The notes under the pieces are model-generated. The model did not search any database. It saw only the letters and a list, made by a program, of their open reading frames with translations, and had not been told where the DNA came from. The position numbers and the translations under genes are program-made. From Branchiostoma floridae (lineage: Eukaryota > Chordata > Leptocardii > Amphioxiformes > Branchiostomatidae), in contig NC_049983.1 in NCBI RefSeq assembly GCF_000003815.2, forward strand, positions 19,137,694 to 19,201,693: DNA of 64,000 nucleotides, given 5' to 3'. Position 1 is the stretch's first letter. Every line of letters begins with the position of its first letter. Positions 31,201 to 42,100 of this stretch are shown here, in pieces.

Positions 31201-34200
31201 TCCCCGACTTACCTTTCCCGAAATTCGCATTTCCCCGGTAAAAATTGAATACCCTTTCTTGAAGATATAGAAACATTGAACAGTGTTAGTAGAGAGATAT
31301 GAGAAACAGGGACGTGTTAGGGATGAATGATATGTGTCTATTGGTATCACGGAACGGAACAAAACCGAACGATAAAAAACAAACAATTACCAAAACCAAA
31401 CGTAAAATTGAGTGTCATGTCACGTCTCTAATGTCAACCAAGAAAGATCAACCTGGAAAAGATAACAGGAAAACACTTATAGCGTTTAACATGTGACCAA
31501 GATAGGATAATAATCAAGTGTAACGAAATGACCTTCCCATGTGTAACGAAATGACTTCCCCATGTGTAACGAAATCACTTTGTGATGTAACGAATCGACT
31601 GTAACGAAAAGGCGATGTAACGAAACGACCGGTTACCATCCATTGTACATTGTGAAGATGCAACATCCTGTAGGATTTTGCTGTACTTCATTCAAGACTT
31701 TGTAAGACAGCTTGCAGGACTTTGCAGGCGAGCTCTCAGGATTTAGTGGCACCTCTTTCAAGATTTCCAGGGATAAGTTGCAGTATTTTGCAGGAAAGCT
31801 CTCAGTATTTTGTGCCATAGCTTGTGGGACTCCCACGGGAGACTGATTGTGTTTTGCAGTCCTTTTATGATGCAAACAAGATACTGCAAGATACATTGCA
31901 GGATAGCCGCAGAGACGACTGTTGGCCTATTATCGCTTATACTACTAACGCTCCCGGCCAACAGTCGCAGACTTCAACATTGAACGGAATCAAAAAATCG
32001 CCGAATAAACGAGCCGCTGCCCTAATCCTCGGATCTCTGGGTGTCCCTCACTTCCTAACAGCCTTACCTAGCCAGCCGGAGCGTTTTCCGGCTCAAAAAC
32101 CCCCTTCGCTAGCCGCGCCGGGACTAAATGCACTCCGATCGCACTGTTTATACACACCGAGTGGCGGCCATATTGGAAATACCAGCTTAGCCGGCGCGCC
32201 GAATCAGCCGCGCGAATAAGAGACTACTTTTCTGATAAGCCATTCCTATGTGGGGAAAGTTGGAAAGTTCCCTGAAATTTCAAATAAACTATATTCAAGC
32301 AGAATAACAAACTGGAAAGGGCTTTGGATATTTTCAATGAGTTCAATATGTTTTTGATAATATTCCATTGTGATTTTGAGACAAAAGTGTTTCATGTTTT
32401 AATGCTTGAATATAGTTTATTTGAAATTTCAGGGAACTTTCCAACTTTCCCCACATAGGAATGGCTTATCAGAAAAGTAGTCTCTTATTCGCGCGGCTGA
32501 TTCGGCGCGCCGGCTAAGCTGGTATTTCCAATATGGCCGCCACTCGGTGTGTATAAACAGTGCGATCGGAGTGCATTTAGTCCCGGCGCGGCTAGCGAAG
32601 GGGGTTTTTGAGCCGGAAAACGCTCCGGCTGGCTAGGTAAGGCTGTTAGGAAGTGAGGGACACCCAGAGATCCGAGGATTAGGGCAGCGGCTGGTTTATT
32701 CGGCGATTTTTTGATTCCGTTCAATGTTGAAGTCTGCGACTGTTGGCCGGGAGCGTTAGTAGTATAAGCGATAATAGGCCAACAGTCGTCTCTGCGGCTA
32801 ATTGCAGGATATCCTTAAGCCTTTACTGTCCTGGACATGAAACCAAATGGCATTGGGTACTGGTGAAAAATATCATAGCCAGTGCAGACTGGATATCCAC
32901 TTTTTCAAGAAAAAAGTTGACATATCAATCAGAAACCACAAACGCCTCACCACAAAGATGTTGTTGGTGCTGGTGTCCCTGTCCACAACAAACCATGGCT
33001 CCTTCATCCCACCCAGGCCTGCTCGCTGCCCTATAGTGTACATACAGGCTCCTATAGGAAGAGAAGTTTCATTCTTTAGTCATTATAAAGAACTGGCCTC
33101 ACTTCTTCTTTTGTCATCCTCATTTATCAATTGAGATGAAGCATGATGCTTCTTCAAGTAGCTAGTAGTGTGATATGGCTTCACTTAGTGGCTTGTGTCT
33201 TCTAGCTGAGCATACCATGTCGCCCTTAAGTGTTTTGTTCTTTTACATGCAGAGGCTTGATGCCTAGGCTATGCCTTAATCTCCCTCCTACACTGGGCCT
33301 TTAGCTTTAAATCACCATCTGAAATTACACATGCAATCCCTTACAATATCTCCAAGCTAGGGCCTAGCAATTGAACCCAGGCTCTCGTACCACTTACATG
33401 ACAGGCGCAGCAATACCTGTAAGAACTGAAATGCTAACACGACTAAAAGTCAGTACAGCAATGTTACCCTATAGGCCATGTGTACATACCCTTATGTTCT
33501 CCTAAAACCTTTCCATCCACCACTGACACAAACTGGCCTGGTTCAGTCTCCAGGTACTGCAGAAAAAACTACAGTTAGTTGAAGCATATGAGATTTGTAA
33601 TATGAATATAAATAGCCTAAGGAAGACTTTAGTAAAAGACAACAGAATCACATGTTACCTCTTGTAAAAAGGTTGGAAAATTCCTGGTGCCAATGAAGCA
33701 GATCCCCATGCTCTGTGAACAGAAAAACAACATTGGCAGATAATGAATCTGTCAGAGTAAAGTTATTGAATGAAATAAACTTTATATCACCAAAATATAC
33801 TGCCAGTACGTGCTTTTTATCCTTTCAATAACAATTTAATTTCAGACATATGATGTGATGCTGATACATGTATACTACATTTCTCAATAACCTGTACATG
33901 TAACCTGTACATGCCTCTTTCAAACATCCTCTTATGCCAGTGCAGCTGCACATTTTTATTGAGCGATGACCCTGGCGTATGCGCAGCCTGTGATCCATCC
34001 TTCACTCTGCAGTAGCCAAGGCCAAACATAGATACTCCCCTCCTGTTGTTAGAGGGAGAGTCGTCAGCCAATCACGCTGTCTCTCAACCTAAAGCAGTGA
34101 TGTGATCGGCTGGTGATGGCTAGCCAGTGCTAAAGCAGTGAGAAGGATGGCTTGCAGGCCAGTGGGCATTGGTCGTTGCTTGATATGCACACAAGTGGTG

Positions 34201-37200
34201 GGCTTGGCATAGATGATGCTTTCAACTTCAAGGAGGAAAACAAAAGAAAGTTTCACTCTCACCTCTTTCTTCTTGGCTATATGAGTAAAGCCAGCGTCCT
34301 GCGCCATCTGTTTGACCACAGGTTTGGTCAGTTCGCCCAGCGGAAAGAGCGCCCGCCGCAAGGCCTGCTGGGGGATCTGGGAGAGGAAAAATGTCTGGTC
34401 CTTCCAGCTGTCCAGGGCTTGTAACAATTTCACATCTGGGGAAACATGATGAGAAAAATTGTCTCTTTCTGTTGTCTTGCATTTGGGTTCATTTTTCCTT
34501 CATGAATTTGGATTCCTTGAGTCCATGGAGATGGGACAATGCCAAGTCATAATGTAGATGACAAAATGAACACCAGAACTTTTTTGCTCATATATGTCAT
34601 TTTAGCAAGATTTGAAGTACCCTTTTGCAATTAGAGAAAAAATCAAAACATTAGTCAGAAGATTATACATGTATGGCAATTCGTTTATTATTAGTAGCTC
34701 CTTTTTTCATAGCACTGTCCACCTCCATAAACACTGTTAAGCTAAATGTGGATCCAAATAAGTCAAAGTCTCTCATTGGTCAAGCCACTCATTGCCATGC
34801 TTTCATTGATTGAACCTCTTTTGGTTGAGAGAAGAATGGTCTATACTTACTCTCTGTGTTGTTCCGTGGTATGATGTTCATAGACGACAGGACGTTCTCT
34901 GTACAGATGTTACCATGGATGCTCGTCCTGGCATAGTGGCCTGTCGCCAAGGCATCTGCCTCAAATTTGTCCATCACATAATTAAAGAACGTCCTAAACT
35001 TGATCCTCTTATTGCACAGGATGTCTGGATTTGGGGTCCAGCCATGTTGATACTCCTTCAGCATTTCACTGGGAAGAAATGTTGCATATTTAGTATACTG
35101 GTCCTAGAAAAAAACTGCTGCTTTGAGTGTACAAAAAATAAAGATTGTGAATAATCCATAGAAGATCAGGTAAATGTAAATTGACATTTCTTTTAAATGA
35201 TATACTCTGAACCAAGTTGACTCTGAACACTGGAAAAAATGTTGTGACAGCTTTTTTACACCCCTGTGTAGAAAAAAAATAAACCTATTTTAAAAGTTTT
35301 TAGCATTTGGAAAACCACAAACCCTGTGGCCTAGAATTTCTGTCAGTTGAAATACAAGGTTGATAGATTATTTCGTCTGGCAACTTTGACTTTTTGCATT
35401 TTGCCACTTGCAGTGGCAAAATGCATTGTCGCCAGAGTATTCGCTGTTGTAATGTTGAGATGTTGGAATCTTGGAATGAACGGACCTGTTCAAAATCTGC
35501 AATGCATTTGTATACCTCTTAAAAGCTCTGTCATGAGTCATTGTTTGTGGTCCGTAATGGCCCCTGATATTTGATTAGATTAAATGAATGAAGTACGATA
35601 TTCCTTAGATTGATGCAGCATATAATCAAATTATTGCCCTTACATTCTAATTTGTATTATCAATTCANNNNNNNNNNNNNNNNNNNNNNNNNNNNNNNNN
35701 NNNNNNNNNNNNNNNNNNNNNNNNNNNNNNNNNNNNNNNNNNNNNNNNNNNNNNNNNNNNNNNNNNNACCCTTCTAGTACTCCTTAGCTAGGAGAATTCT
35801 TGATTCTCCTAGGGGAGATTGGAATCCAGGGGGATTCGGAATCCTCCTAGGGGACATTGGAATTCCAATCTCCCCTAGGGGAGACTGGAAATACAGAAGA
35901 ACCTAGGAGGATTCTGAGTCCCCCTAGGGGAGATTGGAATTCTAATCTCCCCTAGGGGAAATTGGAATTCTTCTGTATTTCCAGTCTCCCCTAGGGGCAT
36001 TCCAGATTCCCTAGGGGACATTGAAATTCTTCTGTCATTCTACTGCAATTCCAATCTCCCCTAGGAGAATCAAGAATTCTCCTAGCTAAGGAGAGATTGG
36101 AATTCTACCAGAACTATACTCAAGGATGTTACACTACCGGTATTGTCACTTTTACAATTATACTGAAGGATACCAAACTTGTGTCACTTCTACAACGTTA
36201 ACTACACTTAAGTCTGACTAGTGAAATGTACTGATCTGAATAGGTGTGAAACTGTAACATCTTGAAACTGTGATTGATATTTTTGGCATTTTGGCACTTT
36301 GATCACTTTACAGTTGTTATTGTTCTTCCAAAGTTGCGAAATGATTCTATGTCAATGTTAACTACACTGAAATGTACTCAATAGCTGTTAATTTTGCCAA
36401 ATTTTGAACTGCAGGCTTTGATTGGAATATGACCTCTAAAGTATGGAGTCACTAACTTATAATGGCATATGCAAATGTGCTAATTTACATATTGGTGACA
36501 TTTCCATACCGTTATATAATTATGAGTTAGTGACTCAAATGATTCAGTCTACTTTCCAAAACAATTTCATCCATTCTGATTATTGGTAACATCAAAGATT
36601 GTCCTGGTAGAATTCTGGATTCTCCTCTATTACTAAATGTTTGAAAATATGATGTTTAATGAGCTATAGTATAGAATATAGTATAGGATAAGGTGCTATT
36701 GTACACTATAGAGAAGTATTCTTAACCTTAGATTGTCAGCAAAAATGATAAGTGTTAGATATGAAGCATAAGATATGATGATTTATTCTTAGAAATAATT
36801 ATAAATCCTTTGTTGCATTGTTTGAAACTTTGAATCCATGGTAGATTCAAAGATTATCCTGGTAGAATTCCAATCTCTCCTAGGAGAGATTGGAATCCCA
36901 GTAGAACTCCAGAAGGATTCTAATCTCCCCTAGGGGAGATTGGAATTCCAATCTCCCCTAGGAGGATTCCAGATTCTCCTAGGGGAGATTGGAATTCTGA
37001 TCTCTCCTAGGGGAGATTGGAATTCCAATCTCCCCTAGGAGGATTCCGAATCCTCCTGGATTCCAATCGTGCCTGTGACGTATATATATAGATATATATA
37101 GATATAGATATCGTGNNNNNNNNNNNNNNNNNNNNNNNNNNNNNNNNNNNNNNNNNNNNNNNNNNNNNNNNNNNNNNNNNNNNNNNNNNNNNNNNNNNNN

Positions 37201-38380
37201 NNNNNNNNNNNNNNNCCCCCCAGGTTTTTTAAAGCACTTGTTTTATTTGTCACTTAGACATCTCTGACCTTCATTTCCTGTCAGTACACATGGCCAGTAA
37301 ATGGAAAATAGATAATGCAGAAACACAGATAGACAAACCCGATGAAAACAATACCTCCGTTTCACAGAGGTATCAGTAGGTACTAGGGGTGGGTACCGGT
37401 ACAGAAACTTCAGGTCCAGGTCCGGTTCAGGTCCAGAGGATCAGGTCCAGGTCCGGACCTGAACCTTGACCTGATTCAGTCTGAATGATACCAATGGTTC
37501 ATTTTTCTACAAAGAAATCAGTTTGGTGGGGTATTACTAGTAGACTCACACTGGTGTTTTAAAATCATACAACGCTAACTGCACCTGTACGATTGACTGT
37601 AAAACTTGGTAGAAATGCCTATAAACTATAATCTGCTTCGGCTTCTTATTTTCTTCCACCTGCAAGCGTCAAAACGTGTGAATGCATGATCAAATAATCT
37701 GTTAACTTTCTAAAAGGTCCAACATCCGGTCCACTTACTTTTTTCAGGTCCGGTTTTTCTGGACCGGTCCAATAAGAAAAAACGGTTTTGTACCGGTACA
37801 CTGTACCGATACCCAGCCCTAGTAGGTACGTGGATTACCTGAAGACATCGTTCCAGTAGTCCTTGACCAGGTTGACCTGGTGGAAGGGTATGTCAAGCCT
37901 CCTGCAGACGTACTCAGCATCCTCACAGTCCCTGTCAGCCTGACACACCCCCAGCTCATTCACAGTGTCCCAGTTCCTCATGAACACTCCGGTTACCTGG
38001 TAACCTGGGGGAGGAAAATAAGCTTTTAATAAATCTGACATGCTATATCACATACTCACAATTTTTGGATGTAGCTCATAATCTTTGCAAGAAGTGACAT
38101 AAGTTTGGACCTTTTAAAGTTGTTTTGTTGCATAAGGCTATAAACCTCAAACAATGAGGTTTCATTTATTATCTTAACCTGTTGTCTCAAACTCGCGTAG
38201 ACTCAATCAAAATTCCGTTTTGGCCAAAGGGCCCCTTGTCTAAACTCCAAGAGACATCTGCTTACAAATCTGAAATTCTGCAATTGCAAGCTGGTCAGTA
38301 CCTTTCCTCTTGAGGAGCAGGGCCGCAACACTGCTGTCCACGCCCCCTGACAGGGCAACAACAACGTGCCTGAGGCTCAT
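28291..38380 (-). CDS. TRMU: Mitochondrial tRNA-specific 2-thiouridylase (MnmA/TRMU family), complete, 10 exons
   Basis: Adds sulfur to U34 of mitochondrial tRNAs for Lys, Glu and Gln, using ATP and a persulfide donor. Exons: 38380-38302, 38004-37839, 35068-34851, 34435-34263, 33712-33659, 33556-33490, 33051-32951, 29492-29351, 28835-28753, 28422-28291. They give 404 residues plus stop, close to the human length of 421. Visible motifs: the N-type ATP pyrophosphatase loop SGGVDSS (residues 11-17); TPNPDILCN with the catalytic Cys at residue 100; [20 protein letters not shown] with the second catalytic Cys at residue 217; [11 protein letters not shown]; and the C-terminal barrel ending EEIEKRPEK. 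Odd point: the usual Arg before TPNPD (GRTPNPD in human) is Trp. Intron 2 contains two assembly gaps and intron 7 two transposons. The start is the first in-frame ATG after a stop. Confidence 0.95.
29467..29560. repeat. Tandem duplication of the TRMU exon 8 acceptor region
   Basis: CAGGGCAGGGTGGTCTGT with GTAGGGCACTG occurs at 29467-29495 (the 5' end of exon 8) and again at about 29527-29556 in the intron, 60 bp away. The intronic copy reads CACTGGAG instead of the functional CACTGAGAAC boundary. Confidence 0.7.
29574..29582. repeat. Left 9-bp target-site duplication of the 2,055-bp element
   Basis: ATCCATTGT, identical to 31638-31646. Confidence 0.75.
30193..31168. repeat. Internal direct duplication (281 and 297 bp copies, 679 bp apart)
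   Basis: Both copies run from GCCAGTTTA through GAAAATATAATGTTTCCG, AACTGATGCTAGACCGTC and CACCACGTACGTAGTACTG to GCAAAGTCGGGTCA. They differ by substitutions and small indels. Copy 2 keeps an open reading frame; copy 1 has a stop (TGA) and a one-base shift at the matching place. Confidence 0.8.
30656..31117 (+). CDS. Unidentified 153-codon ORF inside the 2,055-bp element
   Basis: The longest non-repetitive ORF in the transposon-rich intron. It starts at ATG 30656 and ends TAC TTT... TGA-side at 31117. The product is Cys/His-containing ([18 protein letters not shown]) and basic, with no family recognised. The decay of the matching frame in the upstream duplicate suggests it is either a relic or fortuitous. 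Confidence 0.25.
   Translation: MGEINSSPSCVQLVSTNYAESLKLSAVFHAKYNSKWRPRRLFRRGLRLCGKCDCNIADVLLHGMDRNLWTVCASLEGENIMFPYISYNQAAYNAHKYFPLSTTDARPSCIASRRVHCPPSHHVRSTVIVNTVIVYRTKVGGEPKWYNGLVVYF
31638..31646. repeat. Right 9-bp target-site duplication of the 2,055-bp element
   Basis: ATCCATTGT, identical to 29574-29582. Confidence 0.75.
31647..31894. repeat. Degenerate repeats around TTGCAGGA(CT/TT)TTG
   Basis: Loose tandem copies of a unit containing TGCAGGACTTTGCAGG, AGCTCTCAGGATTT and TTTCAAGA. The 897-bp fold-back inserted at an ATTGCAGGA within this tract. Confidence 0.55.
31904..32800. mobile_element. 897-bp fold-back element, two 398-bp arms, 101-bp loop, 9-bp duplication
   Basis: Left arm 31904-32301 starts TAGCCGCAGAGACGACTG; right arm 32403-32800 is its nearly identical inverse (at least one mismatch, AATAAACGAGCC against AATAAACCAGCC). 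ATTGCAGGA flanks at 31895-31903 and 32801-32809. Each arm contains the same short open frame, which I regard as incidental. It lies in TRMU intron 7, 267 bp right of the 2,055-bp element. Near-identity of the arms suggests recent insertion or gene conversion. Confidence 0.88.
33659..33712 (-). CDS. TRMU: TRMU exon 5 with second catalytic cysteine
   Basis: 54-nt exon encoding [18 protein letters not shown]. Its Cys is the persulfide-accepting partner in the MnmA mechanism. Flanked by clear TTCACAG and GTAACA splice signals. Confidence 0.92.
34851..35068 (-). CDS. TRMU: TRMU exon 3 with first catalytic cysteine
   Basis: Encodes [20 protein letters not shown] and ATGHYARTS, the tRNA/ATP-site region with the catalytic Cys. 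A Trp codon (TGG) stands where Arg is nearly universal in the GRTPNPD motif. Confidence 0.92.
35668..35767. other. Assembly gap (100 N)
   Basis: Run of exactly 100 N at the left edge of a palindromic array. Confidence 0.99.
35768..37070. mobile_element. Fold-back element with palindromic CTCCCCTAGGGGAG arrays on both sides
   Basis: Arrays at about 35790-36110 and 36860-37060 are made of ATCTCCCCTAGGGGAGAT and GGAATTCC units, themselves palindromes, giving an extreme hairpin density. The inner ends match in inverse (GATTGGAATTCTACCAG at 36105 against CTGGTAGAATTCCAATC at 36860). The unarrayed centre is about 36115-36850. Both outer edges run close to the N gaps, so the termini and any target duplication cannot be read. 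Confidence 0.7.
37116..37215. other. Assembly gap (100 N)
   Basis: Run of exactly 100 N just right of the palindromic array and an (AT)-rich microsatellite. Confidence 0.99.
37384..37821. mobile_element. hAT-like MITE (438 bp) with 8-bp duplication GTAGGTAC
   Basis: Starts TAGGGGTGGGTACCGGTAC and ends with the inverse of TAGGGCTGGGTATCGGTAC. GTAGGTAC flanks both sides (37376-37383 and 37822-37829). The left interior has repeated CAGGTCCAGGTCCGG. The right end is about 10 bp from the donor of TRMU exon 2. Confidence 0.85.
38302..38380 (-). CDS. TRMU: TRMU exon 1 with ATP-binding loop
   Basis: Encodes [20 protein letters not shown] and the first residues of the Rossmann-like domain; ends in phase 1 at AAAG|GTACTG. 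The N-terminus before the ATP loop is very short, as in other TRMU proteins, so any mitochondrial targeting signal is cryptic. Confidence 0.93.
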
Positions 38381-39107
38381 CCTCTTCTCTACACTTTCCA
38401 CAAGCGGTGAACAGCACGTGATATGTCTATTGTTGGCATTTGATACCTAAAAACGTCAACAAACACATCCCAACTAACTCCACGTGACGATCTGTCATTC
38501 TCCTCTTCTGACCTTCAACCTTTGTTACTGTTGCATCATGGGATAGTGCTGCACCCACTACAAAAGGTCGATGGTGATTGGCTAGTCACACTAAATCGAC
38601 CAATCAAGTCTCTTGTAACAAAATTTTCACCCGTAGCCTCGTGTTCGCCACGAGTTAAAAACATCATGGATGCCGTGTGATGAAATTTTGGTAACCATGG
38701 ATTGTTTTTTCTGAAAATCTCCGTATAAATAGATCATAGTCGGGCTCTTTGATGGAGGAATTTCAGAATGTCACCTGATACGTAAGTGTTGCTTGTAAGG
38801 GTGTCCGTTTGGAGCTGAGAAAAGTTTCTACAGCGTTTTGAGAGGTGTTTGTTGACGCTAGCTGAGGGGGAGGGGCATGCTTGTATGTCTTCACGCCAGC
38901 TGAAACTGGAAGTGAAAGTGTCCAGGACAACTTTCGCTACTTGCGCGGACTGCACTTGACTTTGAGAAAAGGCGACCAGTCATCCGTGCTGACCTAACTG
39001 TGCTCAAAGGACAGAGCTCATATATCAGTTCCGTGTTCAACAAGAAGTGCGCAGGCTATTTTGTCTAGTCAGAAGGCTGAAGAAGTCTGTCAGTGAAAGT
39101 TGTGCCC
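38381..39107. promoter_or_regulatory. Shared upstream region between TRMU and MTMR14 (divergent, 727 bp)
   Basis: TRMU starts leftward at 38380 and MTMR14 rightward at 39108, so this interval should hold both promoters. Visible candidates: oppositely oriented CCAAT boxes (ATTGG at 38577-38581, CCAAT at 38600-38604), a ZNF143/Staf-like GCATCATGGGA at 38533-38543, and TATAAATA at 38724-38731 facing MTMR14. Roles of these sites are inference. Confidence 0.6.
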
Positions 39108-42100
39108 ATGGCGAGTAGGGAAGATGGAGGGAAGATTCGGTACGAGGAAATTCACTCCCTTCTAGACTTTTTCTCCAAGAACACATTCAAAACCAAGGAC
39201 ACACAGGGGAATTCGAGGGTAAGTTTAAATGTGAAACTTTATTGCTAACTGTCAAATGTAGCTCATGTCAGATATCTTCCAAGGTTCAAGTTCAGTCTTG
39301 TAGGACCTGCTGTTGGTGCCTTCAGAGATATGACACTGTAAGTCTTAAAATTTTGCAGTGGTTTTATTGTTATAGTTTCTGTGACGATTTGTTGTTGTTG
39401 TTGTTGTTGTCCTCGTTTAACGTCTATTATTTCGCTAGACGTGGCCTCTTGGTGCTGAGTAACACATGGTTTGCATTTGAGTCAATAGTCTCTCTTAGTA
39501 TTTAACTCTTGGTTCCTTGTGCTTGAGAGTTGCTGGAGGAGTTTCTAGGAGAGTACGTCGAAACGATGTGTACTCTCAATGTACTGGGAGAAGGCCAAGT
39601 ACATCTGTTTGTTGATTCCTTCTGACGAGTCACTCAACGACTTCTCCACTGTAAATTCATGACACCCTGAGTATGCATTTCCAATGTACCACAACTTTAC
39701 TACAGAATTTTCCTCCCAAAAATTTAAGGCACAGAGAAACCTCCTTTTTCGTGCAGCTACGGTATGAGACCACTACAGAAGTGAACGGATTTACAGTAAA
39801 AATCTGTGTTCAATGATATAAGTTCTCAAACTACTATATCGTAACCCCTCAACGATGTCCGTTGGGTAATTACATGGTAACCCAGAGAAACATGTGCTGT
39901 GAACATTTTGCACCAGGAAATGGGAAGTAGCTAAGTTAAATCAAGTGAAAGTTTCAGCTGCCTGCATTTGTATCAGATATGTGGGAGGCTACATGTGAGA
40001 TGCTACAAATCACCATGAGGAAGTATTGAGGAAAGTTTCATCAGCCATTTCACTTTCTCTGTACTAGTAAATGTGTCATTCAGTTAAAGGAAAAGCATGG
40101 GAGATTTATATTCAGTAATGATGTGCAAACAGTGCAACAGGTTTGATTTTCTTTTCTATGACAAAACTTAGCTAGAACTGAACATTTAACAAAATTACCA
40201 ATTTGCTCCCATAGGCATTTATAGCATGTTGTTATTAAAGCAAATGTCTGTATTTAACATGTGCTGAACAAACAATATATCTTTGATTTTGCAGCTGAAA
40301 GTCATCCACAGAAAGTGTCTTGATCTCTTTGCAAAGGACTACAAGTACGCTGTAAGTGGTTTTCCTGTTCATGCCAATACTTCTATCTGGCAATCATTCA
40401 TCACCATCAAGCAAGCATTATGCATGTTGCTATCAGAGTTATAAAACATGTCACATTATGTTATCTTGTTTGTTTGCTTGCTGGAAGATAGCAATGATTA
40501 CAGAATGTTAACGTTCTAAGTCTCAGATAGGTAAATATTTTTTTTTAAATTTACATGTACTCATGGCATAACATAGTAACAAAGCTGGCTAAGGAGTGTA
40601 GCCAACCAAGGAGTGCCTTTCAGCCACAGGAGATTATTTAATTTGCACAATTAGTAATGATAATGTTGTTTCTTACCTGCCATACTTCCACAGACCATAG
40701 ATAACAGTGGTGGGGAGCTGTGTGGCCATTATCCAGCCAAGCTGGTCTTGCTGGAGTATGAAGTGGATGATGCCACCAGGAAGTAGGTCAATTGATATTC
40801 ATACAATAAATTCCTGTTAAAATATCTTTTGATACAGTGGCCTATGGTCGAGTACAATTTGTAAACGTATTCCTTTATTTGAGTATACTGCTGCTGGGTT
40901 CCCTGACATGGGTGGGCAGCAGTCAACCAGTTTTTATGATCACACACCGCTTCCAAGCAGCTCTGCAGGTTCACACTGGTACTGGTTAGGCTGCACACTT
41001 TGATGTCCTTCCTGACACCCCAGCCAAGATCCAATCCTATGCTATGATATTGCAGCAACTAGTTTGTATAGTGCAGAATACAAATTTTTTGTAACTTACG
41101 TTATGCCTGCCCTTGGTGCTGAACCAGAAATCTGTTCTGTGAAGTGTTCTGGTACAGTTTTTTTTCTTCGATTTTCTTGTCCCATTGCACCCTTTGGCAC
41201 CCCATAAGAAAAGTTTAACATAACACCTTGTGTTCCATTTCTCTTTCTCTGTTGATCCCATGGTAAATTTCATATCAGCAAACTTATTATGATGATTTCT
41301 ATAATGTCTAATGTTGTTGTTGTATGTAATGTTGCCCGTCGTTAAACAAGTCATCTGTATTATTTCCCAGTACCAAAGTTGGCTCCTTGTATGACCTTGG
41401 CTGGATGCATGACCTGTTTACCAAGGCCAGACTGGCGCGCTGCAGGTCCCGGTTTGTAGTGCCTGTCATGCTGTATGAAGGCAAGGTAAGAGCTTGGTAT
41501 CATTAGCTTTTTTTGTAGCATATGATTTCCATACTATTTCATAATTAAAATGATAGATAAAATCTTTGTAATGGTCTTAAAATGGTCTGATTCTCTTAGA
41601 ACAATCTAAGTTATGTTTGAAAAGTGTCCATTCTACTGTATCAATGCAAACTTTTTTCTATACTATTAAATGTAAGACAAAATTTGAAGCAAATGACTCT
41701 GAATGATGCAGCATGCCTTGACCTTTCACCCCTTGTGTTGTTTGCAGCACATCTGCAGGTCAGCGACCCTTGCCAGCGGTGCGGAGGTGTACGGCAGGTC
41801 GGGTCTGGACTTCCTCTTCTCAGGTAGGTACTGTAAACTGTGAAACATGTGTAGTAGCTATACTTCGATGCTCATGTTTTTCACGGTAACCTCACACTGC
41901 AAGCATATGGTTTGTCTTGCATGTCATAAGCTATTTTGCACATTTGACTACGCATGGTAATATGTCAAAGGTAAAGGCCCCTGAGATGTCTTGTCTCAAC
42001 CATTGTTTTGACTTACATAACAATGTCCAGACAGTAATGGCGCCTACAAAATGGTGGAATGTTTACAGTAAGGGGCTTTCACCTTTGATGCATTATCCAG

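Larger units (their letters stand above)
29583..31637. mobile_element. 2,055-bp element with ends built of TTTCGTTACA tandem repeats
   Basis: The left end (29590-29719) carries seven copies of TTTCGTTACA or TTCGTTACA; the right end (31513-31630) carries six inverted copies. The outermost GGTCGTTTCGTTACAT matches in inverse. ATCCATTGT flanks both sides as a 9-bp duplication. Inside is a diverged direct duplication (30193-30473 and 30872-31168) and a 153-codon ORF; no transposase recognised. It lies in TRMU intron 7. Same style (repeat-built inverted ends, 9-bp duplication) as the 11.77-kb element but unrelated end sequence. Confidence 0.8.
35069..37838. other. TRMU intron 2: assembly gaps, fold-back array and a hAT-like MITE
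   Basis: Between exon 3 and exon 2. It contains unknown bases at 35668-35767 and 37116-37215 (exactly 100 N each, so true sizes are probably unknown), the CCTAGGGGAGATTGG array between them, and the MITE at 37384. 35069-35667 shows nothing recognisable. Confidence 0.7.

Noticed and set aside
31824-32724. Matching 79-codon ORFs in both fold-back arms
   Set aside because: Identical only because the arms are inverted copies; no family recognised and composition is ordinary.
34152-34424. 90-codon plus-strand ORF
   Set aside because: Antisense shadow of TRMU exon 4.
38734-38955. 73-codon minus ORF in the TRMU-MTMR14 interval
   Set aside because: Lies in promoter/5' UTR, no splice joins to TRMU and no recognisable motif.
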